Both the position numbers and the translations under genes were made by a program. Positions 18,995 through 32,300 of a stretch of 64,000 nucleotides of DNA are shown piece after piece. The stretch covers positions 7,581,169-7,645,168 of the forward strand of contig NC_079906.1 in NCBI RefSeq assembly GCF_024868665.1, written 5' to 3'. Numbering within the stretch: position 1 is the stretch's first letter; each line of letters begins with the position of its first letter. Source of the DNA: Triplophysa rosa (taxonomy: Eukaryota; Chordata; Actinopteri; Cypriniformes; Nemacheilidae). The notes under the pieces are model-generated. The model saw only the letters and a list, made by a program, of their open reading frames with translations. It was not told where the DNA came from and made no database searches.

Positions 18995-20310
18995 AGTGTT
19001 TTTTAATACAATAAAAGTGCCACGCAATGCACCATGGAGGAGGCCCACCAAATGTGCAGAGGAATCTTCAGAGATCCAAGTCTGTCACTGGATCTGAGAC
19101 AGAAGACCAGCAGCCACAACAACAGCAGCAGCCGATGGCGGTTACCCAGCAACAGCCGGCAAATGCCAATCACCCCCAGTCTCCGGTGACATCTTTTGCC
19201 CCATCCGCGAGTCCCTCCGCACCACAGTCTCCAAACTATCAAATCATCATGAGTCGGAGTCCCGTCACGGGCCAGAACATGAACTTCACTTTACAGAACG
19301 TTGGACAGGTTGTTCCTGGGAACCAGCAGATCACCCTCACCTCCCTGCCTCTGCAGACCCCAACCTCCCCTGGCTTTCAGCACCAGCCCCAGTGGAGGTT
19401 CGAGCCCGGGTCATCATCTTATATACAGGTGACATCACCCTTGCCCCAGAACATGCAACCCCAGAGTCCCACCCAGCACAGTCCAGTCCCCATACAGGCT
19501 GTTCCCAGACCGGGCGCTCCTGGGTCTGCTCTGGGAGTGTGTGGTCAGAGCCCGACCCGGTTTGTTGAGGCAGGTATAATGGTTAGGCACATCAGCTTGA
19601 GCCCACCAGCAGGTAGCCATTTTGTGTACCAGGATGGAACAGGATTGGCTCAGCTGGCTCCGAACACAGCAGGAACCGTTCAGCTTTCCTCTTCAGGGAT
19701 GCCGGGGGCAGTTAGAGAAAGACGCCTATCCCAGCCTCACTCTCAAACGGGCGGCACCATCCACCATTTAGGTCCGCAGAGTCCCATCGCATCTGGGGCC
19801 ACTCTCCCGACATTGGGCAGCCCTGGGCACATCACCACCTCTAATCTGCCACCTCAGATCAGTAGCATCATCCAAGGCCAGTTAGCCCGACCCGCACAGG
19901 TCATGGCAGCCCCCGCGATGACTTCTTTTGGAGTCCCTTCCACCATCCCTCCCTCCAGCCCATCCAGGAGCAACCCACCCCAGGGCTCCAACCCATCGCT
20001 GACCCCCACAAGCGTGAAGAAGATGCAGCCGAAGAAGCTGGAAGAGATCGTACCCTCAAGTCCAGAAGTGGCGCAGTTGAGGAAGCAGTGCCTGGAGCAT
20101 CATGGGAAGAAGATGGAGAGTCTGAAGGAGGTTTTTAAGGAGTATCTGATCGAGCTCTTTTTCCTCCAGCACCTGCAGGGAAATATGATGGACTATATTG
20201 CTTTCAAGAAAAAGCCTTGCGTGCCCCTTTCCACCTACTTGAAGCAAAATGATCTTGACCTTGAGGATGAAGAGGAGGAGGAAGAACAGTCTGAAGTCAT
20301 AAACGATGAG
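18995..20310 (+). CDS. ep400: ep400 coding exon 1: long Pro/Ser/Gln-rich N-terminus
   Basis: Acceptor TTTCCACAG ends at 18994; the ATG is at 19027 and the donor GAG|GTAAAA at 20310/20311. It encodes 428 residues: [11 protein letters not shown], a QQPQQQQQP run, [13 protein letters not shown], repeated SPTSPGF-type segments, [26 protein letters not shown], then the better conserved helix [20 protein letters not shown] and a Glu/Asp tract ending SEVINDE. Most of it is predicted disordered in the family. The [14 protein letters not shown] helix is the most conserved element. Confidence 0.94.
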
Positions 20311-23300
20311 GTAAAATATGCTTGGCATACTTAGGAAAGGGTGATTTTTTTTCAATTTCTGAAAGTCTTTAAATGTGTCGTTAGTATCAGCACTTTAACA
20401 TTTATAAGCTAGCAGTTGCTCTTTGTGAGTGCAATCTTTAAAGTAACCATAAATGAAAAGAAATGTGAAAATTAATTGATGTGAGAACCCTGAAACTGAA
20501 AGACATCTTGGTCTCGGTTTCAATTGTACATAAGATATATTTTCGTTCTTTTTATCTTTCATCTGTTTCTATGACAACCTCTCAGGTGAAAGTAGTGACT
20601 GGAAAGGATGGACAGACGGCGACTCCTGTTGCTATAGCTACTCAACTCCCACCCAACGTGTCTGCAGCGTTCTCTGCTCAGCAGCAGTTCCAGGTGACGA
20701 AAGCTTCTTTACTGGAAACCAGTAATGCATGCACACCATTCAAACAGTTGCTTGAAAATATTGTCATTATGTGGCTTGAGGGAATTGACACTTTCACCAT
20801 CTTAGTTAGGCCAACATGCTTGAAAATCACTGTTTTCGCTACATGTGCTATTTGTGTTCTGTCTTGCAGGCCCATACTGTGGTGGCGGGTGGGAGCATCT
20901 CCAACCCTATGGACATGGAGGCTTTCAAACGGCAGCAAGCCATGGCGCAAGCAGGTAGGGCGACGTTGGCAGCACAAAGGTGGAGATGTTTCTTTCTCTT
21001 AAATTTCCTTATTCCCTCCTTTTGTTTCTTTTTGCTGTCGCTTTCTTTTTCTCCCCTCTGGTTTGCTTCTGCTTACTCGGTATTCCAGCATCTTTTCCCA
21101 GCTCTGTGTTTGATGCCTGTAATCGAGAAAATGGGGAGCTTCGCAACGGCTACCCGCCGATGTGCAAACATCATTGCCATGTGCCAACTGCTTTTTGCTT
21201 TCGGTTGTCTTGTTGTGTATCATTTTTTGGGGGAGGGAGGTGTTTTGAGGGTATTGTGTGTTTTGCATCCCAGATCAGGCTAAGAGGTCCCGGATGGAAG
21301 TGGGTCGGCATGGGATGATATTCCAGCACCCCGCTGTAACTCTGTTAGGATCTCCTGGCGTTCCCCTCCAGCAGCTCATGCCGACAGCCCAAGGTAGGAG
21401 CGCCGCTGCGTCTCGGGCCAGGTCCGATCTTGTGTCCTTTATTCAGTGCTGCTGGAGGTCAAAGTTCAGTCCCAAAGTTGAACCCCTCACCTTTATTTCA
21501 AGCATCATCTGCCAGTTGTGATTCACTTGTTCCGGCTCCGTTCAATCTTAGACCTCATCTCAAAACAATCACAAGGAACATCTGAGCAGAAGATCCAGTT
21601 GAAGATCAATGGAACGACGTCACTTTGTGTTTTTACCTATGATTTTCTCATTAGTTCTTCGAGCCATTCACCTCATGCCTTTACGTTCTTCTTTGCCATA
21701 TTGGCATCCTTGACTCCATCCCCGGCTCATCGGACGATGAGTCCCAAGTTGTTCTCGTCACCAAGATGTCATGTTTCACATCGTGTTTGTTTTCCAGTTT
21801 TAAGGTCGACCATCTTTTCCTACAAACCACACCCCCTCCTCCACTTTTCTAGATCCATTGCATTGTCAACGTGATTCTCAATGCATTTCAGACTTGGTTC
21901 CTTTCATCTAGAGAATTTATTTCGTTTTATCGTGACCATCTTTTCAGTTCGCATCGGATCACATCTTGAGTTTCCATAACATTCACGATGTGAAGTCTGT
22001 TTCAGATCTAATGGTGAGGAGCCGAATGTGGCCCTCGGGAAAGGTCTTGCAGTCTCTGTAACATGAAAGCTCTGGAGATGTATTTAAGTTGGCGTAGTTG
22101 GTGGTAGAAGAGGGACATACTTAGTCTTTCCAAATGGGTTGTGCCTTCCGTGCTAACCCCCCCATCATTCCTTTGCTGTACCCTCTGCTTTGCTGTTGTG
22201 TAAATGCAGATGTCATGAACATTCAACCTGCTTCATGCATGGTCATGATTCCTGTCAATGCTTTCGTTGTGTCCATTTTCTGTCTGTTCTCTCCTTTTTG
22301 GTTCTCTCTTTTGTTTTTTCTTTCTTGATTTTTTTTCTTATTGTATCGCTTATAGGTAGTTAAATGATAATGCATGATCAGTTTTGTTCTTCATAGTAGT
22401 ATTCTCAGGCATTGAATGAAGCATTTTAATTTTTACATTTAAGAGTTCTAGTTTTCATTCATTAGAACATGTAAATCTCTCTTAAGTTTTGTTATGTAGT
22501 CATTGTGACATGAACAGTATCTCTCATTAATGTTCCCTTTTCTCCAGTGGTGTGTAACACATCGCTGGTAGGTCATAACATCATACTCATAAAAAATCAA
22601 AAGAAGTTTGAAGAATATTTGATTTTACCCAGAAAGAAACTAGAAGTTAAAATTTTAAAAATTATATAAAAATCCTTTAGATTTTAGAGAGGAATATGAC
22701 TATCCAGTGAAACATTTTTCCTTCTGAAGATGTTTAGACATTTTTACAAATAAAAAAGCTTTGCTAATATTATGCCACATATTTTGCCAATTCTCTGTCC
22801 ACTCTCTCTATGGGACTCTCTCTCTCCTTTCCTTCCTGCTCTTTTCTACCTTTTATCCCACAAAACAGGAGGTATGCCCCCCACTCCACCGACGGTCCAG
22901 ATCGGTGGGCAGAAACAGAACCAGCAGCAGTACGACCCCTCCAAAGGCCCGCCCGTACAGAATGCGGCCAGCCTTCACACTCCACCCCCACAGCTCCCAG
23001 GTCGCCTTCCCCAAGGTGGGCTCCCCATGACGGGGCTGGCCCTCTCCCTTTCCCAAGGTCAGTCCATGATGGTGGACCAACAGACTCAGGCTGCAGGAGG
23101 TCAGCTGCAGGCGCAGATGAAGGCTGCGCAGGGTCCCGGATCCGTGCTGACTCCAGTCATCCCGCATGCGCAGCTGCAGGCGCAGCTTCAGATGCAGTCA
23201 GCACTCCACCTACAGATGCAGCAGCCGCTCATGCAGCCTGGCCAGGCAGTGAGTGTATGGCAGCATCATGAGAAATGTTTTTTAGTCACTGATGCCATTG

Positions 23301-26300
23301 TTAGATTGTTAGTGGTGTGGGTGAACTGTCCCTTTAATATAACAAAAGTTCTATGACAAATGCTTATTAAAGTTCATTTTCATGTATTAAACTTCTATAT
23401 AAGAGTTACTATTTATACTTTTATATTGCCAGTGACACACATTTTGCTTTATTTTTTTCTTAGACTGTGGCGCTTGTACGACCCGGATCAGATGCCTCCC
23501 AGCCCGCCCAGCGTTTGATGTCCAACTCTCTTTCCACCCCTTCTATGTCTCCTGCCCCGCTCACATCCCCAACGTCTCTACCCTCCTCACATCCTTCTGC
23601 CCCGGTCCGCACCCCCAGCACTGGCCCCAATCTCTCCACTGCTGCCCAGTCCAAACTCGCTGCAACAAATGGCACTGCAGGGCTTAGGTTTTCCGGGATG
23701 GGTCAGTGTCCAGTCGGGCAGAACTCACAGGAATGCTCTCAGGACAAGCAAGCAGAGCAAGCCAAGCTGGTGAGGAACAATAATTATATATATAATACTA
23801 GTATAGTCAGTTATTCAGACGCATGCACCTTGCCCAAGGTTAATTTGCAGTCGGTGTTTGGTATAATATAACAATTTATGTTATATTTAATTTGTTAATA
23901 TTTTATTGTGTATTGTATTCAATTAAAATATAACAGAAAAACACAACAGTTATTGATTCTTTGCGGAGGTCCACTGGAAGTTAAGTTTGGGCCTCATGTT
24001 GTTGCCGTTGAAACCGTCTATAAGATCTTTAAATATGCATCATGCAACTTTAAAGGTTGTGTGTGAAATCAAACAGATACATTTACAGAGATAACTACAT
24101 CGTTCTTAGGTTGATTCCCATTAAAAGTGTAAACACACTCTACACTGCTGTCATTATAAACATGGATATAGTGACACCGGCTTAACCAATGGTTTGAGTT
24201 TGGGGTAGGACTATGTTTATTTTGAACCAATATCAGAAGGGTGAGGAAGTGTTAAAAAAACTTAGTATTTGTATTGTTTAATGACAACAAATGCACACTT
24301 TAATATCCTTTGGAAAAGGTAAATTTGTTGTTTAAATAAGTTGCATGTGATGTTTTAGGCAGACACTTCAACTTCGTTTTTGTGTTGTTGCAGGAGAGTC
24401 ATGTGCACCAGCGCATCGCAGAGCTCCGTAAAGAGGGCCAGTGGTCGGCAAGTCGCTTACCCAAGCTGCAGGAGGCCTGCAGGCCGAAATCCCACTGGGA
24501 CTATCTGCTGGAGGAGATGCAATGGATGGCTGCAGACTTCGCTCAGGAGAGACGCTGGAAGATGGCTGCTGCCAAGAAGGTGGGAACGCATGCACCAGCT
24601 TTCAACAAACCACTCAGACAGTACAGTGTCACACTGTAAAGTCTGTGCTCATGGCATCTTGGCTACACATTAGCATATTAGTGTCAATGATGGTTCATTA
24701 TTGAGTAGGCCGAGTTCCTGTCTTGATTTATTGTGGAGTTAAATGGTGCCTTTGTCCGTAGCTTGTTCGCACTTGCGCGCGTTACCATGACGAGCTAAAG
24801 AAGACCAAGGAGCGAGAGAAGAGGGAGGAGGAGATGAGGCTGCGACACATTGCCAGCACCATTGCTCGCAGCGTTGACTACTTCTGGTCCAATATTGAAC
24901 AGGTAAATATACTCAATGAGTTCATATACACAATCAGACAGTAGTTTATACTAAAGTTCTTACTGTCTGGTCCAAATATTACTTCTGTTAACCAGATCTG
25001 TTGGTGATCTGGTTACTCGAATGTCGTCTCATGTCTTTCCAGGTTGTTGAAATCAAGCTGCGTTTCGAGGTATATGACAAACAACAGAAAGTTGTTAGCA
25101 TGCCGAAAACACCAAACAAAGGTGAGGTTGGGTAATGCATGCATTCATACGGTGCATTTAAAATAAACATCAGTTCATGCATTCTTTCAAACCCACGGTG
25201 TTGGCAGTGTTAACAACATACTCTACTGTCTGAGCTACAAAAATTCTCATGATATCAGGCTTCACACCTTTCTCAACTGATCTTCAAGGTCTTATTAGCA
25301 TTTTTATTTATTGAGCCTACATTAAATGCTTTACGTTGCTACAGGGCAATGCGCTAAACCAGCCCAGCCAGGAGAGAAGTCCGATAAAGAGAGTAAAGTG
25401 GTAAGATCTTCTTCCTTGTGTTATCTTAAAAAACGACCTCACCAGCTGTCACAATGTTTAAGCCTCTGTCTGTCTTTCAGCAGGAGGCTGGTCCATCCCG
25501 CAAGAGAAAGTCAAGCACCTCTCTGTCAGATGTAGAGGGTACCTGCTGCATTAATGCATGCTGAGACTGCATACTTCTCTGTTTTCATGACCTTTAACAG
25601 CGTGTGTTGTTTTGCAGTTGAAGATGAGGAGAGTACAATAGAAGAACAGGAGGCTACAGAGGTCACAGCGGATCAGAAAGCAGAGCTGGCCAAACTGACT
25701 AAAGAGGGTGAGTTTTGCGTTTTTATCTGGTCACCATTATGTCGGCAACAGGTCTGATTGTTTTTGTTGACCATTGGAACACCCAAAGTACATTTACAGC
25801 TGAAAAAAATGATACATCTGTGTGACGTGTTGTAGCTGAGGTGCCGTTGGATGATCTGGTAAAGCAGTATGCGGGCGCGTACGCAGAGGGATTCGAGTGG
25901 CCACAGCCCTGCAGCCAGAGTGAGGATGAAGATAAAGAGGAAGCTGATGGTCTGTCTACACAACTGTTTATTAAAGCCAAGAAAAGCAAGAGCATTGAAA
26001 TAAATACTGATTTGCAGTGAAAGCCTCATGGTTCAAGTCTCATTATTATTGTCTGTTCAGATGCAGATTCTCCATTGGACAGTCCACACGATGCAGTGCT
26101 CATAGACTCTCTGCTGAGCATGGAACAGTACCGCGGGGCTGAGCGATCGGCTACTGGGGCTGATGGGAAGCCTGCAAAGGATATCGCAGAGGTCGCTGCG
26201 GCGACAGACCTCATTCTGCCCAAAGGCAGCGCCAGGACTGCTCTAACAGTAAGTCTGTTTTACAAAAGCTGAAGTTTAACCCAATCACTGTGTCTAGTTG

Positions 26301-29300
26301 TCTCATGACTCACTGATCTCTTGCTCCTCAGGGTCATTTCTCTCCTCCTGCACTTCTGCATGGCTCTCTGAGGGACTACCAGCAGGTCGGGGTGGAGTGG
26401 CTGGCAAGCCTCCATCGCAAAAACCTCAACGGCATCCTGGCAGATGAAACTGGCCTTGGCAAAACAGTACAGACCGTGGCTTACTTTGCTCATCTGGCTT
26501 GCAATCAGGGTACCACAACCAATCACTTGCGTTTATAGAAACATGGCGATCGATGTTTGGTCATTGTAATGTTCAGAATTTAAAAAGTGGGATGTGTTTT
26601 GACCTGCTGTCATGGTTTTTCAGGTATCTGGGGGCCGCACCTGGTGGTCGTGAGGACGTGTAAGCTGCTAAACTGGGAAATGGAGTTTAAACGCTGGTGT
26701 CCAGGACTGAAGATCCTCCTGTATCTCGGCAGCAGAAAGCAGTGCAGATATAAGAGATCGGTATGAACCAGAGCACCTTTTCTCTGTCATTTTCAAATTA
26801 GCTTTAGGGGTCATTGAATTCTCATAAAATTCTCACATGCACAAGTGTGTCTGTTCTCACTTTCTGTGTTCTGTGATGTGTGCAGAGGTGGTGTGAGCCC
26901 AACAGCTTCCACGTGTGTCTGACATCATACAAGCTCTTGCTGAAAGATCACGCTCATTTCTTGAAGAGACGCTGGAGACACCTGGTGCTGGATGAAGTTC
27001 AGCTCATCAAAAACATGACAGAGAAACACTGGGAGACCATCTTCAATATCAAAAGGTTAGGAAACGTCTACACAAAGTTTTCAATATTCAGTTTGGTTCC
27101 TGTTGACCTCTTTGTATCGTTTGTGAATCTTTACTTGTGTAGATTCTTTTGTGGTCGAGCAATTTTTTTGTTTACGTTGTAATAAAGTGTGATCTTTATT
27201 TTTGCTTTTCAATAGTCATCAGAGGATCCTCTTAATCAACACCCCGCTGCAGAACACTCTGAAAGAGTTATGGACCATGATCCACTTCCTCCTGCCTGGA
27301 ATCACTCACCCGTACCTCAACTTCCCTGTCAAACCCGGCACCGACCAGAACCAGGACTACTGCCACAAACTTGTCATCAGACTACACAGGGTAAAGCCTG
27401 ACAACACGCACACTTCAAGACTTTATCCTGAAAAAATTCTCCATTAACGTTTGAAATATCTGTCTTATTTGTAGATGATTCAGCCGTTCATCCTGCGTCG
27501 CTCTAAAAGAGACGTCGAGAAGCAACTTCCCAAGAAGTATGAGCACATCCTGAAGTGTCGTCTGTCCAAGAGGCAGAAGAGCTTTTACGAGGACATTCTC
27601 ATCCAGCCCAGGTCAGCATAAAATACGCATACATATTAGGAGTTGAACGACCTCAGATTTTTTGAAGTTGACTATTATGTGATAAAAGCCGTGTCGATGT
27701 CGACTAGTCGATGACGTCATAAACAAATGAATGAATGTTTTGCAACGGGATTTGATGGGTTTGGGCAGTAAGACACTCGTGTGTGCGTGCGGGCTGCGGG
27801 AGAATGGCGGACCTCCCGCAAAATTGCCTCTAAAAAATATAGTATCCAAATACAAATGAACTGTTGGTCATCTATTGCACAAGAGCAACAACAACTAAAC
27901 TAAAATAAAACTATTTTATAGCGCGAGGTCGGTGGTAGTGGCGCTATGCAGTATCTCTACAGTAGCCTTACGTTACTTCAGATCTGAAGCGTGTGTACAG
28001 ACCAAACTTCCCTTGCATTTACAACAAGTCAACTGAAAGGGTCATGTGCACTACTAGATGAAACAACAGAAAAATGTGACTTTAGAACAACGTCAATATA
28101 TGTATTAGCCTAATGCAGACGCTTTATCAACGCAGCACCTCAGTGACACAGCAGCCACAATGACACAATGGGGAGCAATTACAAAAATAGCCTATAATAT
28201 TAAAAGATCTGCGTGTAGAAGCACAGCGCACTGAAATCTATGTAACGTTAGGCTGTATCTGCAAGCTTTTGCGGCTTCAGATCAAATTGTGAATGTTGCG
28301 GACGAAAACATGAAACATTGTTAATAATGTGTGCGGAAGCAGGACAAGATAACATATTATTGCCAGGAGTGTGACAGAATCCCGCTGAAGCGGGTGGGAA
28401 TGACATCCCGCGCGCAGCTCTCTTGGAACAGCCTCTTCTTAAAGGTACAGTGTCAGAATCACATGACCCGCGACTAGTCGACATCAAGCTTTAAAGGTTG
28501 CGTCAGAGCGTTAATGTCGACTAGTCGACTAGTTGGTTCAACCCCTAATACATATGGTGCGGTCCAAACAGGATATATCACCCTCCGAAAGGCCTTTTGG
28601 GAAGGGGACACCATACAAAACGTCACTCCAAATAAAGAGAAAAGGGACACATTTAGTGAATTTTAAAGGGACACAAGAGATACAATTGCGTTTTTCCCTC
28701 TAGAGTTAACACATCAAGAGCTTTACTCTTCGAAGTGCATAGGGATGGTCACTTCGGAGTGGAACACAGAGATTGTTTTGTAATGTCAGCCTTCAAATTC
28801 GTGTATTTTAAGCTGCTCCTGTCCTCTCTCGCCCCCTAGCGCACAGGAGGCTCTAAAGACAGGCCATTTTGTGAGAGTCCTTGACGTTCTTATGCAGCTG
28901 CAGAGGATCTGTAACCATCCCGACCTGATCCAGCCCAGAGACACACACAGCTCTTACATATGTCAGCCTCTGCAGTACAACACCCCGTCATTACTGCTCA
29001 CCGCTCTGCAGCAGGACCAATGGAAGGTAAGGAGAGGAAATAACCTCATGTATTGAATAGTGAAAGAGGAAGCGGGTTGTATTTTACACAACTGATGTGT
29101 GTCATATTTTTTTCCAGACTGTAGATATGTCTCTGTTTGATCTGATCGGTAACGAAGGCAAATTGACCCGTTATGAGGCGGAGGAGGTTCTTCCCAAACT
29201 CAGAATGACCAAACAACTGATTGAAGAGATCTACAACGCACCTGACACTCCACCCAGACCCAGACAGTGCAAAATCAAACCTATGAGGTACGAGGAGTTC

Positions 29301-32300
29301 TAACAACTATAGATGTTTAACCCCCGCCCACACCTGTAAAGATCTGACCAATGGAGTGTAATGAGCAGTCGTGTGTTTTACTAACCCTGATGAGTTGGTG
29401 TTGATGTGAGAACTGTTTTTCAGGTTGTTCCTGCCAGTGCAGTATGGTACTAAACCAGAAGGCCGCCTGGTCCCTATGACCACCAGTACCGCTCAAGCCC
29501 CTCGTACCACTGCTGTAACTACTGCCTCTACTACTACTACTGCTGCCCAGAGCACACAGCCCAGGGGCAAACCATCTCTTACCACCACTACTTCCACACA
29601 GGGTAAGATCAGTCGCATGCTAAAAAATAAACTTACAAAACCACATACTTCTCTGCAGTGTATGTAGAGTGTAGGCCACAAAACCAGGAGAGATATCTTT
29701 TGTGCAGACACACAACTTTCTCACAATCTGAAAATCTGATCACCTTCATTTTTTCAATGAGACGTTTGTTTTTTCCGTCTCTCCCTTTACATTCCACCTG
29801 ATTGGATGGTTTAGACTGTTAACTCCACCTCTTCCTCCATAGCCTCAACAACCAGCTGCTCATCCGGACCGCTCTTAACAGGAGCCACCCCTAATCCCCC
29901 CTCTACCCCTCTGGCTCTGGGGGGTGCTGTTGCCACCCAGGCCCCTGCCGCCCACACCCTCCAGCCCAGTTTGGTATCCCAGAGGCTGGTGCTCCCCTCC
30001 CAGGCACGCTTGACTAGTAAGTGGCCTCGCCACCACCCACCTCAGACCGGTTCCCTCCTGTTATTTCTCTCCTTGCACTTGAATCTTTTCCTCCTTTCTT
30101 TACGTCCTCAAGGACAACTGTGAAAGACGAATGAGACCAAAGACCAGAGACTATAGTACTAACTCTGCTCAAGTGAGCTAACAGAAGAAGCTAAGGAATG
30201 TCAATGTCAGTGTTAATTTTGACAGCAAGTTTTGATTTAGTTTTAGTCATAGTCTTTTGACGAAAATGCAATTTAGTTTTAGTCACATTTTAGTCAACCC
30301 CATCATTGTAGTTTTAGTCTAGTTTTAGTCGACGAAATATGAAAAACATTTTAGTCGAATAAATATACATTATATTTAGTCTACTAAAATCTAAATGGTT
30401 TAAATCATTTACTTGGTGTAATTAAATGTTCCATACAAAGATTCAACTGTTTTGACATAATTTACTTCACCTTAGAATGAAATTAAACTAGGTCATTACC
30501 TTTATTTTTCAGAAAAGTTCAGTAACTAGATTTGCATTGTTGGAACACAGAATATTAGACCATGAACGACATGTTCCAGTTCATTCAATCCCATTTGACT
30601 CAATTGACTCGTTAAGTAGGGCGTATTCATTCAGTTCATTCAACCAATGAAACGCTCTGACAGGGCTCACACTCAAAGGCTATTGGCTCATGGCATGCCT
30701 CTTTGAAGAAAGAGCTGCACTGTCTTTGCTTGAGAAAGCAATGAATGAGAAATAGCTTTCACATAAATTGTATTACATTTCTTTAGTCATGCAAACATGT
30801 TACATACTTGGTTAGAATGTACAGTTTGACTCACTTCATAACTTCTATAATCAGTAGAGGACAGCGCTGGTTTCTTTTTGCTGACTTTATGTTGCATTTC
30901 ACGTTATGCAGCAGCTCGTGTTAAGTTAACATAGGCATTTAAAAACGTTTGTGCTTCCTTTGTAATGTGTTTCGGGGTGACTCGCCTGCAGCTGCGCTTC
31001 AAGTTTGCGGCGTTTTACCGGCAATCGTGAAGGAAAATAAGACGCTTTGTAAACCGCGTGGAGACACAGAATATACAGTATGTCTGTGCTTCCCCTTCTC
31101 CCAGAGACTTCTCTCTACCGTTTATATGAGAAAAGCAGCACATGCGCGCAAACTGATGTCCGCCAGGTGGGACAAGAATATTTTCGTCTCGTTTTTGTTA
31201 GTTGACGAAAATGTCAGTATATTTGTATTACAGTTTTCGTTATCATGCATAAATTTTTATTTAGTTATCGTCTCGTTTTCGTCAGAGAAAACATGTCGCT
31301 AGCGAATACTTTTCGTCGTAGTTTTCGTCAACAAAATTAACACTGGTCAATGTTAAATGATTTGTTCACCACAACATAAACATTTCGTTTTGACACTTTG
31401 TCATCAAACCCTAAAACTTCATCAGTTTATGACTTTCTTCCATGAACTTTCATTCATTCAGCCATTCATTTTTCGATGCACAAATCCATTTATCCACCCT
31501 AGAAGCGTCAAAAGCTAGTGTCAAAATCACGTCAGCAGATAAACTGTAGTGGTCTCTCTCCTCATCTTTAATCAAGCATGACCCCTTCACATCTCTCTCC
31601 AGACTGTACCCGCTGCCTCCGGTCCTTCACTTTTATCTGTTTCTTTTTTTTCTGTTTCCCCTTCCACAGTTTACGCACTAAACCCGTTGTTTTCGAACCA
31701 GGCCAGGATGCTCCGAAAGCTTTCTAATATTGTTTTGCCTCCCTAACTTTTCAGTACAGCTCCTCTTCTCCAGAGCTTTTTATTACCATCTTTCTGTGGG
31801 TTTGAAGAGCATCAAGCATGTGGGTAATGCTCCCCACACCTCTGTTCTCTATGTACCTTCTTACTAGCATGGAACTTTTATTTTGTAAACAACAGACCAA
31901 AGATTTGCATCCGTTGTTATTACTATTCTATATGAACCAGTCTGCATTTAAAGGTATTTCAGGTGTTTTGTTTTCACCGTTCAAGCACAGAAATTGCACA
32001 ATAAATCCCGTTTAACCCATCCTGGTTGCGAATGTGCCTTTCTGTGCTCCCCCTGGACTAACTGAAAGCAAGATATTTTATGGGCCAGTTTGGGGTATCG
32101 TTTAACAGAAAGTGTTTTCTCAACCTCCTGAAGGTGGAGATGCAGTGAAGGGTGCTCCGTTGGGCCGCATCGACCTGCCGGAGACCCCCGTGACCCTGCA
32201 GTTCCAAGGCAACAAGTTCACCTTGTCCCAGAGTCAGCTTCGCCAGCTCACCACCGGCCAGCCCCTGCATCTTCAAGGTACACTCGGTAATGTCAAGCCC

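Noticed and set aside
20481..22328. Several ORFs in ep400 introns 1-4 (for example 20481-21002, 20816-21283, 21518-21874)
   Set aside because: They extend from or lie between true exons in intronic sequence and show no conserved protein features.
30949..31302. 117-codon ORF as a possible gene
   Set aside because: Lies wholly within a non-autonomous hAT element and resembles no transposase or host protein.
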